29,446 bases of DNA from LSUCC0057 sp048549915 (GTDB lineage: Bacteria > Pseudomonadota > Gammaproteobacteria > Pseudomonadales > Porticoccaceae): the NCBI GenBank assembly GCA_048549915.1, contig JBLYYE010000022.1, positions 1 through 29,446 of the forward strand, in the 5' to 3' direction. The position numbers and the translations under genes are program-made. Shown one piece after another: positions 23,185 through 29,446 of the stretch; position 1 is the first letter of the stretch, and every line of letters starts with the position of its first letter. The notes under the pieces were generated by a model. That model was not told the DNA's origin, did not search any database, and was given only the letters and a program-made list of their open reading frames with translations.

Positions 23185-25904
23185 CCCTCGCTGGCTAGCC
23201 GCTTTCTTACAGCCATACAGCGCTGGTTGTTTTGCCGCGACTCTTTCATGGCATTTATTAGCACGCTACCCGCCGTGGAATAAGCGGCCAAGCGATTGCT
23301 CATGCGGGCACTCCACTGCGCTTGGCAAGTATATAAGCCAGGTATCAGGGCGCGTGCGTAAAAATCCTCAACTCCGGCATCCAGTTGCCCACCGCCGGTC
23401 AATACACGGTCTACCAGTAAATCGGCAATCTCACTGTTGGTTTGGCCATCCAGTGTGGCGTAGCGCACTCCACTGAGCAGAGCGCGGCGATTAGCCAGCG
23501 AATCCTCGTTAGCGGGGTCGTTGATCTGGCCAATAATTGTGATTTTGTGCTCGTTGTCCGCAGCCGCCGCCTTGGCGCGCAGGTAGTAGCGGTGGCCGCG
23601 AGCACTGGGATCGCGGAGTTTCTCTTCCTCCAGCTGGGTTTCTATATTGTCGTTGTGGAACTGTCCCAGCAGAGCCAGCAGTAGCCAGCGATCGCGTGCA
23701 TCGGCTGGCCGCTCAAACAGCTGATCGCTCTGCAACCAGCTCTCAATCTGCTCGATCTGGCTGCTGTCGGCTAGAGCGCGGTAAAAATCGAACCACAATG
23801 TTTGTTGCAGCGAATCTTTGCCGCGCATTCCGGCCAATGCCATTTGGCGACCGCGCTGGCGCAGTTGGTCGCGCAGTTCAATTGCCGCAGGACTGCCATC
23901 ACTGGCGACAATTCGCTCCAGGTAACTATCAAACAGCCCGAGGCTTCGCGTTACACCGGTGAGTATTTGCAAGTCTTGTTCGCCGGGCAGTTGGCTGATC
24001 GCCAATTGAATATAGTCGCTCACCGAGGTGGCGCCATCGGTAACACTGTCTGCCAAAGCAATCCACAATAGCGAACGCTGCAGTGGAGAGTTTATCTCCG
24101 CCAAGAGGGTAGGCAGTGCTGCCACAGAGCGCTCGTCAAGCAGTACTTTGATGAAGGCGATATCTGTCGCATTGGGTAACACCAATAGTGGGCACGCTTG
24201 AGTTGCAGCTGTATTGACTGTCGTTTTTGGGTTGTCAGCATTGAGCTGTGCAGCCACCAGAGTAGAGACTAGGGCGCCGCTCTCGTCGCGGTGGTAGAGG
24301 GCGATATCCAAACTGTGGCGACGCAGCAGCGAGCTATTGCTACTGCCGCTCTGGGTGAGGCTCAGCTGGCTGAGTCTGTCGCCGTCACACTGGTAGTCTG
24401 CGGCGACGCGGTTTACACCGATAGTCTTCATCCAGCTCTGCGACCAAGCTCCTAGGTCTTCGCCGGCAGCTTGCGAGAAAGCCGCCAGCAGGTCTGCGTA
24501 GCGGGTGTTGCTGTATGCGTGTTGATTCATATATAGGCGAATAGCCTGAATAAAAGTCTCATCGCCAAGCAGGTGGCGCAGTTGACGCAATACCGCACCG
24601 CCTTTGGCATAGGTGATGCCATCGATAGCACTGCGCACACCATCGGTATGGGGGATCTCGCCGCGGATAGGGTGAGATGTGATGTAGTCGTCATCGCGGT
24701 AGCCCCAGGTTTTGCGCTGCCACAAGAAGTCGGTCCACAGCTGTTCGGCCGCTTCGCTGTTCTCTTGCATTGCCTCTAATGCGAAGTAGCCGGCGATCTC
24801 TGCAAAGCTTTCGTTCAGCCACAGATCATCCCACCAATTCATGGTGACTAAATTGCCAAACCACATGTGGGCCAGCTCGTGCAGTACGGCATTTTTGAAA
24901 AACGATTGCTCGCTCAGAGTACGCTCACCGGGCAGACAGCAGTAGCTGTCATTAAAGGTGACCGCGCCGATGTTTTCCATCGCCCCCGAATTGAAGTCGG
25001 GCACAGCCAGTTGGTCGTATTTGCCAAACGGATAGTCGATGCCGAAGAAATCATTAAAGAACGCAAAACCGTGGCGTGTGGTCTGTTGCCACTCTTCAAC
25101 GGGTACATGCTCGAGAAGAGATTGGCGGGCAAACAGCCGCAGAGGTATTTCTAGTTCGCCAGCGCGATAGCTGTCTAGCTCGATGGTAGCGTATTCGCCA
25201 GCGTGCAGGGCAAATACATAGCTACTCATCACTGGGCCAGCGGGGAAGCGCCACAGCCGCTGTTGGCCCTGCTCTTCAATAGAGGCTTCGCGGACATTAC
25301 TGATTACCTGCCAGTGGGCGGGGGCGGTGACATTCAGTGCAAATGTCGCTTTGAGGTTGGGCTGATCAAACAGCGGGAAAATGCGGTTGGCATCGTAGGG
25401 CTCTAAGTCGCTGTAGGTGTAAATGCGACCATCACTGCGGTCGGTAAAGTAGTAAAGCCCAGCGCCATCGCTGCTGTAGGGGTGACTGTAGGTGACAGTG
25501 AGGTTATTGCGGCCCGCGATGAGCAGCGACTCCTCTAGGCTGATAAAAAAACCGTTGTAATCGAAGGTGACTGTTTTGCCATTTAGAGTGAGCTGGCTGA
25601 CTGTGCCATTGGTAAAGTCGATAGTCAGCGGTTGCTCTTGAGGGGTGTAGGTGAAGTCTATGGAGACCTCACCATTGAACGGTGCGCCTTGCTCATTGAG
25701 CGCAATATCCAGCTGGTAGCTGAGTTCGCTAATTTGGCTTTTGCGTAGCTCGGCAGTTGTCTGGTCGAGCCCGCGCTGGTTTGCACGCTGGCCATTGTCG
25801 GCAGTTGGAGCGGTGTCGCAGCCGCTCAGCACTGCTGCTCCAGACAGTAAAAGAATAACCAGTGAACGTTGAACTAAAGCCGATAAATTGGTGTAAACCG
25901 ACAT
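23181..25904 (-). CDS. M1-family aminopeptidase (PepN-like) with lipoprotein signal peptide
   Basis: The 907 residues are a zinc aminopeptidase of family M1. The exopeptidase motif GAMEN is at 307-311, the zinc site HELAH at 342-346 with the third ligand Glu365 exactly 18 residues on, and a large helical C-terminal domain follows. Unlike cytosolic E. coli PepN, it begins with a hydrophobic signal (SLVILLLSGAAVLSGC) and a lipobox LSGC with Cys29. It should therefore be a lipoprotein in the periplasm or outer membrane. Residue 30 is Asp, the E. coli inner-membrane retention signal, though sorting in this species is unknown. AGAGGA precedes the ATG. It lies 45 bases after argS and overlaps putP by 4 bases at the stops. 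Confidence 0.93.
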   Translation of the reverse strand: MSVYTNLSALVQRSLVILLLSGAAVLSGCDTAPTADNGQRANQRGLDQTTAELRKSQISELSYQLDIALNEQGAPFNGEVSIDFTYTPQEQPLTIDFTNGTVSQLTLNGKTVTFDYNGFFISLEESLLIAGRNNLTVTYSHPYSSDGAGLYYFTDRSDGRIYTYSDLEPYDANRIFPLFDQPNLKATFALNVTAPAHWQVISNVREASIEEQGQQRLWRFPAGPVMSSYVFALHAGEYATIELDSYRAGELEIPLRLFARQSLLEHVPVEEWQQTTRHGFAFFNDFFGIDYPFGKYDQLAVPDFNSGAMENIGAVTFNDSYCCLPGERTLSEQSFFKNAVLHELAHMWFGNLVTMNWWDDLWLNESFAEIAGYFALEAMQENSEAAEQLWTDFLWQRKTWGYRDDDYITSHPIRGEIPHTDGVRSAIDGITYAKGGAVLRQLRHLLGDETFIQAIRLYMNQHAYSNTRYADLLAAFSQAAGEDLGAWSQSWMKTIGVNRVAADYQCDGDRLSQLSLTQSGSSNSSLLRRHSLDIALYHRDESGALVSTLVAAQLNADNPKTTVNTAATQACPLLVLPNATDIAFIKVLLDERSVAALPTLLAEINSPLQRSLLWIALADSVTDGATSVSDYIQLAISQLPGEQDLQILTGVTRSLGLFDSYLERIVASDGSPAAIELRDQLRQRGRQMALAGMRGKDSLQQTLWFDFYRALADSSQIEQIESWLQSDQLFERPADARDRWLLLALLGQFHNDNIETQLEEEKLRDPSARGHRYYLRAKAAAADNEHKITIIGQINDPANEDSLANRRALLSGVRYATLDGQTNSEIADLLVDRVLTGGGQLDAGVEDFYARALIPGLYTCQAQWSARMSNRLAAYSTAGSVLINAMKESRQNNQRCMAVRKRLASEG

Positions 25905-25949
25905 CTTAAATCCTCTTGGTAGGTTATTCGACTGCCATTTTTAAAAGGG

Positions 25950-27683
25950 TTACATGCGCTCCATAGTCTCTATGCCGAGAAGCTCCAGCCCTTTGCTGAG
26001 AGTATTGGCGCTGCGTTTAGCCAGAGCCAAACGGCTGGCTTTATCTTCAGCGCTAACACCTTCCTTGAGTATCGGGGCAGCCTCGTAAAAGCTCATAAAT
26101 AGGCTAGCCAACTCGTAGAGATAGGTGCACAACAGGTGGGGGTAGCACTCTTTGGCCACTTGGTCGATGAGATCGCTAAAGCCCAGCAGGTGCAGAGCCA
26201 GTGCGCGCTCTTGGGGCAGTTGTGCCGCTATAGGCGCATCAAATGCTTCAAGCGTGACCTCGGCGCGGCGGAAAATGCTAACAATCCGAGTATAGGCGTA
26301 CTGCAAGTAGGGGGCGGTGTTACCCTCAAACGAGAGCATGCTATCCCAGTCGAATATGTAGTCGTTGGTGCGCGTTTTGGAAAGATCGGCATATTTGACC
26401 GCGCCAATACCCACTTTGCGTGAAATATCGGCCAGTTCAGCAGCGCTTAAATCGCTGTCGTGGTTTTTCTCGGCGACCAGAGCCGTGGCGCGCTCGACGG
26501 CTTCCTCGAGCAAGTCGGCCAGTTTAACCGTGCCGCCGCTGCGGGTTTTAAACGGTTTGCCGTCGGCTCCCATCATGGTGCCAAACGCCAAATGTTGCAG
26601 CTCCATCGCCGGCGGCACAAACCCGGCTTTGCGCGCGGTGGCAAAGACCTGTTTCATATGTAGCGACTGTCGCGCATCAATAAAGTAGAGCGCGCGGTCT
26701 GCCTTGAGGGTTGCAGCGCGATAGCGTGCCGCGGCTAAATCGGTCGTGGCATAGAGGTAACCGCCGCCGCGCTTTTCGATAATCATTGGCGAAGGGTTGC
26801 CATTTTTATCGGCCAGCTCTTGGATAAATACCACTTTAGCGCCGTCATCTTCTACGGCTAAGCCGCTCTCCATGAGTGTGGCAACTACATCGCTGAGCTG
26901 ATCGTTGTAGGCCGACTCAGCCATGGTGTCGGTTTCGGTGAGCAAAACACCCAGTTTGCGGTAGAGCTCCACATTATGTGCGATCGAGATCGAGATGAAC
27001 TGTTGCCATAGGTGGCGGCAGTGCTCATCGCCGGCTTGCAGTTTAACCACATAAGCGCGAGCTTTATCGGCAAAGGCGGGGTCGGCATCGAAGTGGACTT
27101 TGGCCGCTTGATAAAATTGCTCTAAGTCGGCCAGGGCGAGTTCTGCTTGTTCGCCGCTGCTCAACTGCTCCTCGAGTTCGGCAATCAACATACCAAACTG
27201 CGTGCCCCAATCACCGACATGGTTCTGGCGAATGACATTGTGGCCTAGGTGCATTAACACTCGGGCAATGGCGTCGCCAATAATGGTCGAGCGCAAGTGG
27301 CCAACGTGCATCTGTTTGGCCAGGTTAGGTGCCGAGTAATCGACGACAACTGTTTGTTTGGCGGCTGTTTGCGGCTCAATCGGCGCGGCCAGTTGCTGGC
27401 CTATAAATGCACGGCTTAAACGGATGTTGATGAACCCGGGGCCTGCTATTTCTAGCTGTTCAGCGTAATCGCCCAACTCTGTAGCGAGGTGTTCAATAAT
27501 GAGCTCTGCCAGTTGCCGCGGGTTAGTTTTCATAGCTTTAGCGGCTGCCATAGCGCCATTGGCCTGAAAATCACCAAACTCGGGCCGGTTGCTGCGCGCC
27601 ACCGCAGGAGAGCACTCAGCGGGGATTGAGGCGCGGTCCATGGCGCGGCGAACAGCAGTTTCTAACAGGTGTTTTACAGACAT
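25950..27683 (-). CDS. argS: Arginyl-tRNA synthetase
   Basis: ArgRS charges tRNA-Arg with arginine. The 577-residue class I enzyme has the Arg-specific N-terminal domain (FGDFQANGAMAAAK near 36-50) and the HIGH motif as HVGH at 126-129, preceded by DYSAPNLAKQM. The KMSKS loop is replaced by FKTRSGGTVKLADLL, as is usual for the E. coli type, and an anticodon-binding helical C-terminus contains YAYTRIVSIFRRAE. In pseudomonads argS lies just before hslV, whereas here the two are about 15 kb apart. It is transcribed away from bolA and probably together with the aminopeptidase gene. Confidence 0.97.
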   Translation of the reverse strand: MSVKHLLETAVRRAMDRASIPAECSPAVARSNRPEFGDFQANGAMAAAKAMKTNPRQLAELIIEHLATELGDYAEQLEIAGPGFINIRLSRAFIGQQLAAPIEPQTAAKQTVVVDYSAPNLAKQMHVGHLRSTIIGDAIARVLMHLGHNVIRQNHVGDWGTQFGMLIAELEEQLSSGEQAELALADLEQFYQAAKVHFDADPAFADKARAYVVKLQAGDEHCRHLWQQFISISIAHNVELYRKLGVLLTETDTMAESAYNDQLSDVVATLMESGLAVEDDGAKVVFIQELADKNGNPSPMIIEKRGGGYLYATTDLAAARYRAATLKADRALYFIDARQSLHMKQVFATARKAGFVPPAMELQHLAFGTMMGADGKPFKTRSGGTVKLADLLEEAVERATALVAEKNHDSDLSAAELADISRKVGIGAVKYADLSKTRTNDYIFDWDSMLSFEGNTAPYLQYAYTRIVSIFRRAEVTLEAFDAPIAAQLPQERALALHLLGFSDLIDQVAKECYPHLLCTYLYELASLFMSFYEAAPILKEGVSAEDKASRLALAKRSANTLSKGLELLGIETMERM

Positions 27684-27753
27684 AAATAAGCTCGTGGGCA
27701 GTGTTGGTGCGGTTAAACAGAGGGGTTAAATGCTCTGCTAACGCCGAGTGTGA

Positions 27754-27782
27754 ATTGTAGTGGTGCAGCGGCTAGATGCAAA
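27754..27782 (-). promoter_or_regulatory. Candidate promoter for argS
   Basis: On the - strand TTTGCA (+ strand 27777-27782) and TACAAT (27754-27759) are 17 bases apart. The -35 matches 4 of 6 and the -10 matches 5 of 6. Transcription would start near 27747, with a leader of about 64 bases. Confidence 0.45.
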
Positions 27783-27788
27783 GCATTG

Positions 27789-27818
27789 TTGCCGCCTGAG
27801 TGGGTGGATTGTTATAGT
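27789..27818 (+). promoter_or_regulatory. Candidate promoter for bolA
   Basis: TTGCCG (27789-27794) and TATAGT (27813-27818) are 18 bases apart. The -35 matches 4 of 6 and the -10 matches 5 of 6. Start of transcription would be near 27825, giving a leader of about 33 bases that contains GGAG before the ATG. E. coli bolA also has a stationary-phase promoter, and nothing here distinguishes sigma-S from sigma-70. Confidence 0.5.
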
Positions 27819-27857
27819 CCCGCGGCGTGTTAACTATCCAGCTTGGAGATACAACGA

Positions 27858-28175
27858 ATGGGCCCAGTAGAGCAGCAGATTGCAGACATTGTAAGCGCAG
27901 AGCTAAAGCCTGTGACCATGGAGTTGGTCAACGAGAGCTATATGCACTCAGTGCCGCCGGGCTCGGAGAGCCACTTCAAACTGCTGGTAGTGAGCGAGGC
28001 CTTTGTTGGCCAACGCAAAGTGGCTCGCCACCAGCTTCTATACACACTGCTCGCCGACCAACTCGCCGGCCCTGTGCACGCGCTGGCCCTGCATACCCAC
28101 ACCCCAGAAGAGTGGCAGGCGCTGGGCAGTGTGCCCGATTCACCCAATTGCTTGGGCGGCTCTAAAGCTGATTAA
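27858..28175 (+). CDS. bolA: BolA family protein
   Basis: BolA proteins pair with monothiol glutaredoxins in iron-sulfur handling, and E. coli BolA also acts as a DNA-binding morphogene of stationary phase. The 105 residues hold the fold signatures VNESYMHSVPPGSESHFKLLVVSEAF, VARHQLLYTLLADQ and the helix HALALHTHTPEEW, with the conserved His residues for cluster binding. The SPNC..G tail is seen in BolA of related bacteria. The ATG at 27858 follows GGAG by 9 bases; a TTG five codons earlier lies within the Shine-Dalgarno and is rejected. It is divergent from argS and upstream of ompW, separated by regulatory DNA. Confidence 0.94.
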   Translation: MGPVEQQIADIVSAELKPVTMELVNESYMHSVPPGSESHFKLLVVSEAFVGQRKVARHQLLYTLLADQLAGPVHALALHTHTPEEWQALGSVPDSPNCLGGSKAD

Positions 28176-28177
28176 TT

Positions 28178-28198
28178 GGCTCAATAAGCCGTTTTATT
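28178..28198 (+). terminator. Weak terminator-like hairpin after bolA
   Basis: A 4-bp stem (GGCT 28178-28181, AGCC 28187-28190) with a 5-base loop is followed by GTTTTATT, 3 bases after the bolA stop. It is short but placed where a terminator is expected. Confidence 0.35.
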
Positions 28199-28201
28199 GA
28201 T

Positions 28202-28211
28202 TTAGATCTAA
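28202..28211. promoter_or_regulatory. Perfect 10-bp palindrome TTAGATCTAA upstream of ompW
   Basis: TTAGATCTAA reads the same on both strands and lies 36 bases before the FNR-type box. It may bind a further regulator. A looser inverted repeat (CTCTT CC AAGAG) lies shortly after it, at about 28223-28234. No known consensus is matched. Confidence 0.35.
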
Positions 28212-28246
28212 TATAGGACGGCTCTTCCAAGAGAGCTTTACAGCGC

Positions 28247-28260
28247 TTGATGTAGGTCAA
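28247..28260 (+). promoter_or_regulatory. FNR/Anr-type binding site upstream of ompW
   Basis: TTGATGTAGGTCAA matches the FNR consensus TTGAT-N4-ATCAA in 9 of 10 specified bases (G for A at the start of the right half). Its centre is at 28253.5. If TTGAAT at 28283-28288 is the -10, transcription starts near 28295 and the box is centred at about -41.5, the classical position for class II activation. ompW has been reported as an FNR target in enterobacteria. Confidence 0.65.
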
Positions 28261-28277
28261 TATTTCTCCGCTCTTTT

Positions 28278-28310
28278 CTAGGTTGAATAGCAACATACTA
28301 TTTAACCTAG
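28278..28310 (+). promoter_or_regulatory. 13-bp inverted repeat next to the ompW Shine-Dalgarno
   Basis: CTAGGTTGAATAG (28278-28290) and CTATTTAACCTAG (28298-28310) are inverted copies with one mismatch (a G-U pair in RNA) and a 7-base spacer. The ribosome site AGAGGAGAG starts at the next base, before the ATG at 28324. It is either a DNA operator over the -10 and start site or, if transcription starts further upstream, an RNA hairpin controlling translation. Confidence 0.6.
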
Positions 28311-28323
28311 AGAGGAGAGCGCT

Positions 28324-29103
28324 ATGCGCCAAGCAACCCAAGCCAAAAACAAAATCCAATATACCGCATTAGCTAAAAACAGTTTATTAGCGCTGACAGC
28401 CATCGGCGCGCTCACCATAGCCACTCAAGCGCTCAGCTATGAAGCCGGCGATATGTTTGTACGCGCGGGCGCTGTGCGCGTTGCTCCAGATGAAAGCAGT
28501 GACGGCATTGCTATCCCAGGGTTGGATATTGCCGCAATAGCCGGTACCGGCGCACAAGTGGATAACGATACTCAGCTCGGTCTCACCTTTACCTACATGT
28601 ACAGCAATAAACTGGGCGTAGAGGTATTGGCGGCTACACCGTTTGAACACAATCTCACAGCAAACCTTGATGGTTACGACGACGGCTTAAGTGTGGCTGC
28701 CGGATCCACCAAACACCTGCCACCGGTTGTCTCTGCCGTTTACTACCCGATGGCCGACAACGGTTCAGCGGTACAGCCATATATTGGCGCGGGTTTGAAC
28801 TACACCGTATTTTTCAGCGAGGATGTCGCTCCAGAGCTCGAGGCATTGACGGGCGTATTAGCGGGAGGAGAGGGCGCCGACCCCATCGCTATGAAGCTTG
28901 AGTTAGATGACTCCTGGGGCCTTGCCTTCCAAGCTGGCGTCGATGTGGCGATAGACGAACAGTGGCATGTTAACGGTAGTGTCCGTTGGGCCGATATTGA
29001 GACCGAAGCGACCTTCAGCGCTGCAGGTAGCGATATTATTACTATTGATAATGTTGAGTTGGATCCTTGGGTCTATCAAATCAACATTGGTTACACTTTT
29101 TAA
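28324..29103 (+). CDS. ompW: OmpW-family outer-membrane protein
   Basis: OmpW is an eight-stranded outer-membrane barrel with a hydrophobic channel, thought to admit small hydrophobic molecules. The 259 residues start with a signal peptide, charged to about residue 18 then hydrophobic, with cleavage probable near TQALS-YEAGD (residue 38-39). Family parts follow: AGDMFVRAGAVRVAPD, LGLTFTYMYSNKLGVEVLAATPFEH, HLPPVVSAVYYPM, and GAGLNYTVFFSE. The C-terminus is INIGYTF with the terminal Phe that the barrel-assembly machinery recognises. A strong AGAGGAG lies before the ATG. The FNR-type box and palindromes upstream suggest oxygen-responsive control. Confidence 0.95.
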   Translation: MRQATQAKNKIQYTALAKNSLLALTAIGALTIATQALSYEAGDMFVRAGAVRVAPDESSDGIAIPGLDIAAIAGTGAQVDNDTQLGLTFTYMYSNKLGVEVLAATPFEHNLTANLDGYDDGLSVAAGSTKHLPPVVSAVYYPMADNGSAVQPYIGAGLNYTVFFSEDVAPELEALTGVLAGGEGADPIAMKLELDDSWGLAFQAGVDVAIDEQWHVNGSVRWADIETEATFSAAGSDIITIDNVELDPWVYQINIGYTF

Positions 29104-29164
29104 CCCCACAAGCTTGACTCATCAAGGGCTCAGCACTATAGTGCGCGCTCTCTGAAGAGATCAC

Positions 29165-29241
29165 GCACTCGTAGCTCAGCTGGATAGAGTACTCGGCTAC
29201 GAACCGAGCGGTCGGAGGTTCGAATCCTCCCGAGTGCGCCA
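29165..29241 (+). tRNA. tRNA-Arg (anticodon ACG)
   Basis: The 77-base gene folds as a full cloverleaf. The acceptor stem GCACTCG/CGAGTGC is perfect, the D arm holds AGCTCAGCTGGATAGAG, and the anticodon stem CTCGG/CCGAG encloses CTACGAA with anticodon ACG. The T arm contains GGTTCGAATCC, and CCA is encoded at 29239-29241. ACG in tRNA-Arg is normally edited to ICG and reads CGU, CGC and CGA. It stands alone, 61 bases after ompW, and is followed by a strong terminator. Confidence 0.98.
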
Positions 29242-29250
29242 TATTAAAAA

Positions 29251-29272
29251 CCCCGCTATGCGGGGTTTTTTT
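29251..29272 (+). terminator. Rho-independent terminator after tRNA-Arg
   Basis: A 6-bp GC stem (CCCCGC 29251-29256, GCGGGG 29260-29265) with a TAT loop is followed by seven T. The five A before the left arm pair with the T run and make the element bidirectional. Confidence 0.92.
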
Positions 29273-29283
29273 ATGGCCGCACA

Positions 29284-29303
29284 AGGGAGGTGAGAACCTC
29301 CTT
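29284..29303. repeat. Hairpin 1 of the tRNA-flanking array (GAGA loop)
   Basis: GGAGGT (29286-29291) and ACCTCC (29296-29301) form a perfect stem with a GAGA tetraloop, of the GNRA class. One wobble and one A-T pair extend it to 8 bp. It starts 12 bases after the tRNA terminator and has no T run. Confidence 0.6.
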
Positions 29304-29311
29304 AGGTTCGA

Positions 29312-29329
29312 CAACTGCGCTAGCAGTTG
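29312..29329. repeat. Hairpin 2 of the tRNA-flanking array
   Basis: CAACTGC (29312-29318) and GCAGTTG (29323-29329) form a perfect 7-bp stem with a GCTA loop. Outside it TTCG (29307-29310) can pair with CGAA (29333-29336) across an internal loop. The right part includes TAGCAGT, which recurs at 29372 and 29437. Confidence 0.65.
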
Positions 29330-29337
29330 GACCGAAG

Positions 29338-29350
29338 CGGCCGCAGGCCG
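29338..29350. repeat. Hairpin 3 of the tRNA-flanking array
   Basis: CGGCC (29338-29342) and GGCCG (29346-29350) form a 5-bp GC stem with a GCA loop, immediately before the first copy of the 32-base repeat. Confidence 0.5.
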
Positions 29351-29381
29351 GGCTAACGGCGCAGGCGCCGGTAGCAGTCAA
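29350..29381. repeat. 32-base direct repeat, copy 1 (contains a hairpin)
   Basis: This 32-base segment (GGGCTAACGG start, GTAGCAGTCAA end) recurs exactly 65 bases later. Inside it GCTA-A-CGGCG (29352-29361) faces CGCCG-G-TAGC (29366-29375) across a CAGG loop, a 9-pair stem with one A/G mismatch. Confidence 0.9.
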
Positions 29382-29391
29382 TCCTCCCGAG
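29380..29391. repeat. 12-base copy of the tRNA-Arg 3' region
   Basis: AATCCTCCCGAG at 29380-29391 is identical to 29223-29234 in the tRNA (T-arm 3' strand into the acceptor stem). After it the sequences diverge (CGAGCG against TGCGCC). It could be a remnant of a second tRNA or of an integration site. Confidence 0.55.
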
Positions 29392-29414
29392 CGAGCGCTA
29401 GTTTAGAGCTGTTT

Positions 29415-29446
29415 GGGCTAACGGCGCAGGCGCCGGTAGCAGTCAA
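29415..29446. repeat. 32-base direct repeat, copy 2 (ends at window edge)
   Basis: The segment is identical to 29350-29381, with its hairpin at 29417-29440, and reaches the last base of the window. The match may therefore be longer than 32 bases. The bases between the copies (29382-29414) hold no gene. Confidence 0.9.

Noticed and set aside
26400..26600. Loss of the KMSKS motif in ArgRS as a defect
   Set aside because: Most bacterial ArgRS of the E. coli type lack a canonical KMSKS, so the FKTRSGGTVKLADLL segment is normal.
29350..29446. Integron attC sites or a CRISPR array in the repeat region
   Set aside because: The repeats lack the RYYYAAC and GTTRRRY core pair expected for attC. Two copies with a hairpin-forming unit and one 33-base interval do not make a CRISPR array, and no cas gene is present.

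Overview
The window looks like a chromosomal segment of a free-living, probably marine gammaproteobacterium. The order ubiE-ubiJ-ubiB-hisI-hisE-tatA-tatB-tatC next to hslV-hslU-DUF971 is the arrangement known from Pseudomonas and its relatives. Separate hisI and hisE genes, an M16C peptidase and an OlsF-type fused acyltransferase suggest a Cellvibrionales/Pseudomonadales-like lineage; that placement is inference. Almost all of the window is coding and no intergenic gap exceeds about 205 bases. The longest are 15091-15285, 27684-27857 and the tail after the tRNA, 29242-29446. I see no prophage, transposase, CRISPR array or defence cassette.

Left part (1-1868, + strand): the Arg/Gly/Gln-rich end of a truncated gene, probably an RNA helicase tail, then a SulP anion transporter. 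From 15090 back to 1869 every gene lies on the - strand. In transcription order these are an M16C metallopeptidase, a 4HBT thioesterase and an NTF2-like protein; then hslV-hslU-DUF971 behind a good match to a sigma-32 heat-shock promoter; then a fused PlsC/OlsB acyltransferase; then ubiE-ubiJ-ubiB-hisI-hisE-tatABC. In Pseudomonas the space between DUF971 and ubiE holds the polyhydroxyalkanoate cluster, whereas here it holds only the acyltransferase.

Middle (15286-23184): a MaoC-type hydratase, a nitroreductase with a strong terminator, a TSUP permease (- strand), an Smr-domain protein and a beta-carbonic anhydrase. bioA converges on the carbonic anhydrase gene with no gap. ttcA and the sodium/proline symporter putP follow.

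Right part (23181-29446): a lipoprotein M1 aminopeptidase whose stop codon overlaps that of putP, then argS, and divergently bolA and ompW. ompW has an FNR-type box and a long palindrome just upstream. A tRNA-Arg(ACG) with a strong terminator follows. The last 170 bases are non-coding and packed with hairpins. They include a 32-base direct repeat (period 65) whose second copy ends exactly at the last base, and a 12-base copy of the tRNA 3' region.

The genes are mainly housekeeping: ubiquinone and histidine synthesis, Tat export, proteolysis and heat shock, biotin, tRNA charging and thiolation, and osmolyte and anion transport. The less ordinary signals are regulatory (hslV, ompW and the TSUP gene) and structural (the repeat array beside the tRNA).
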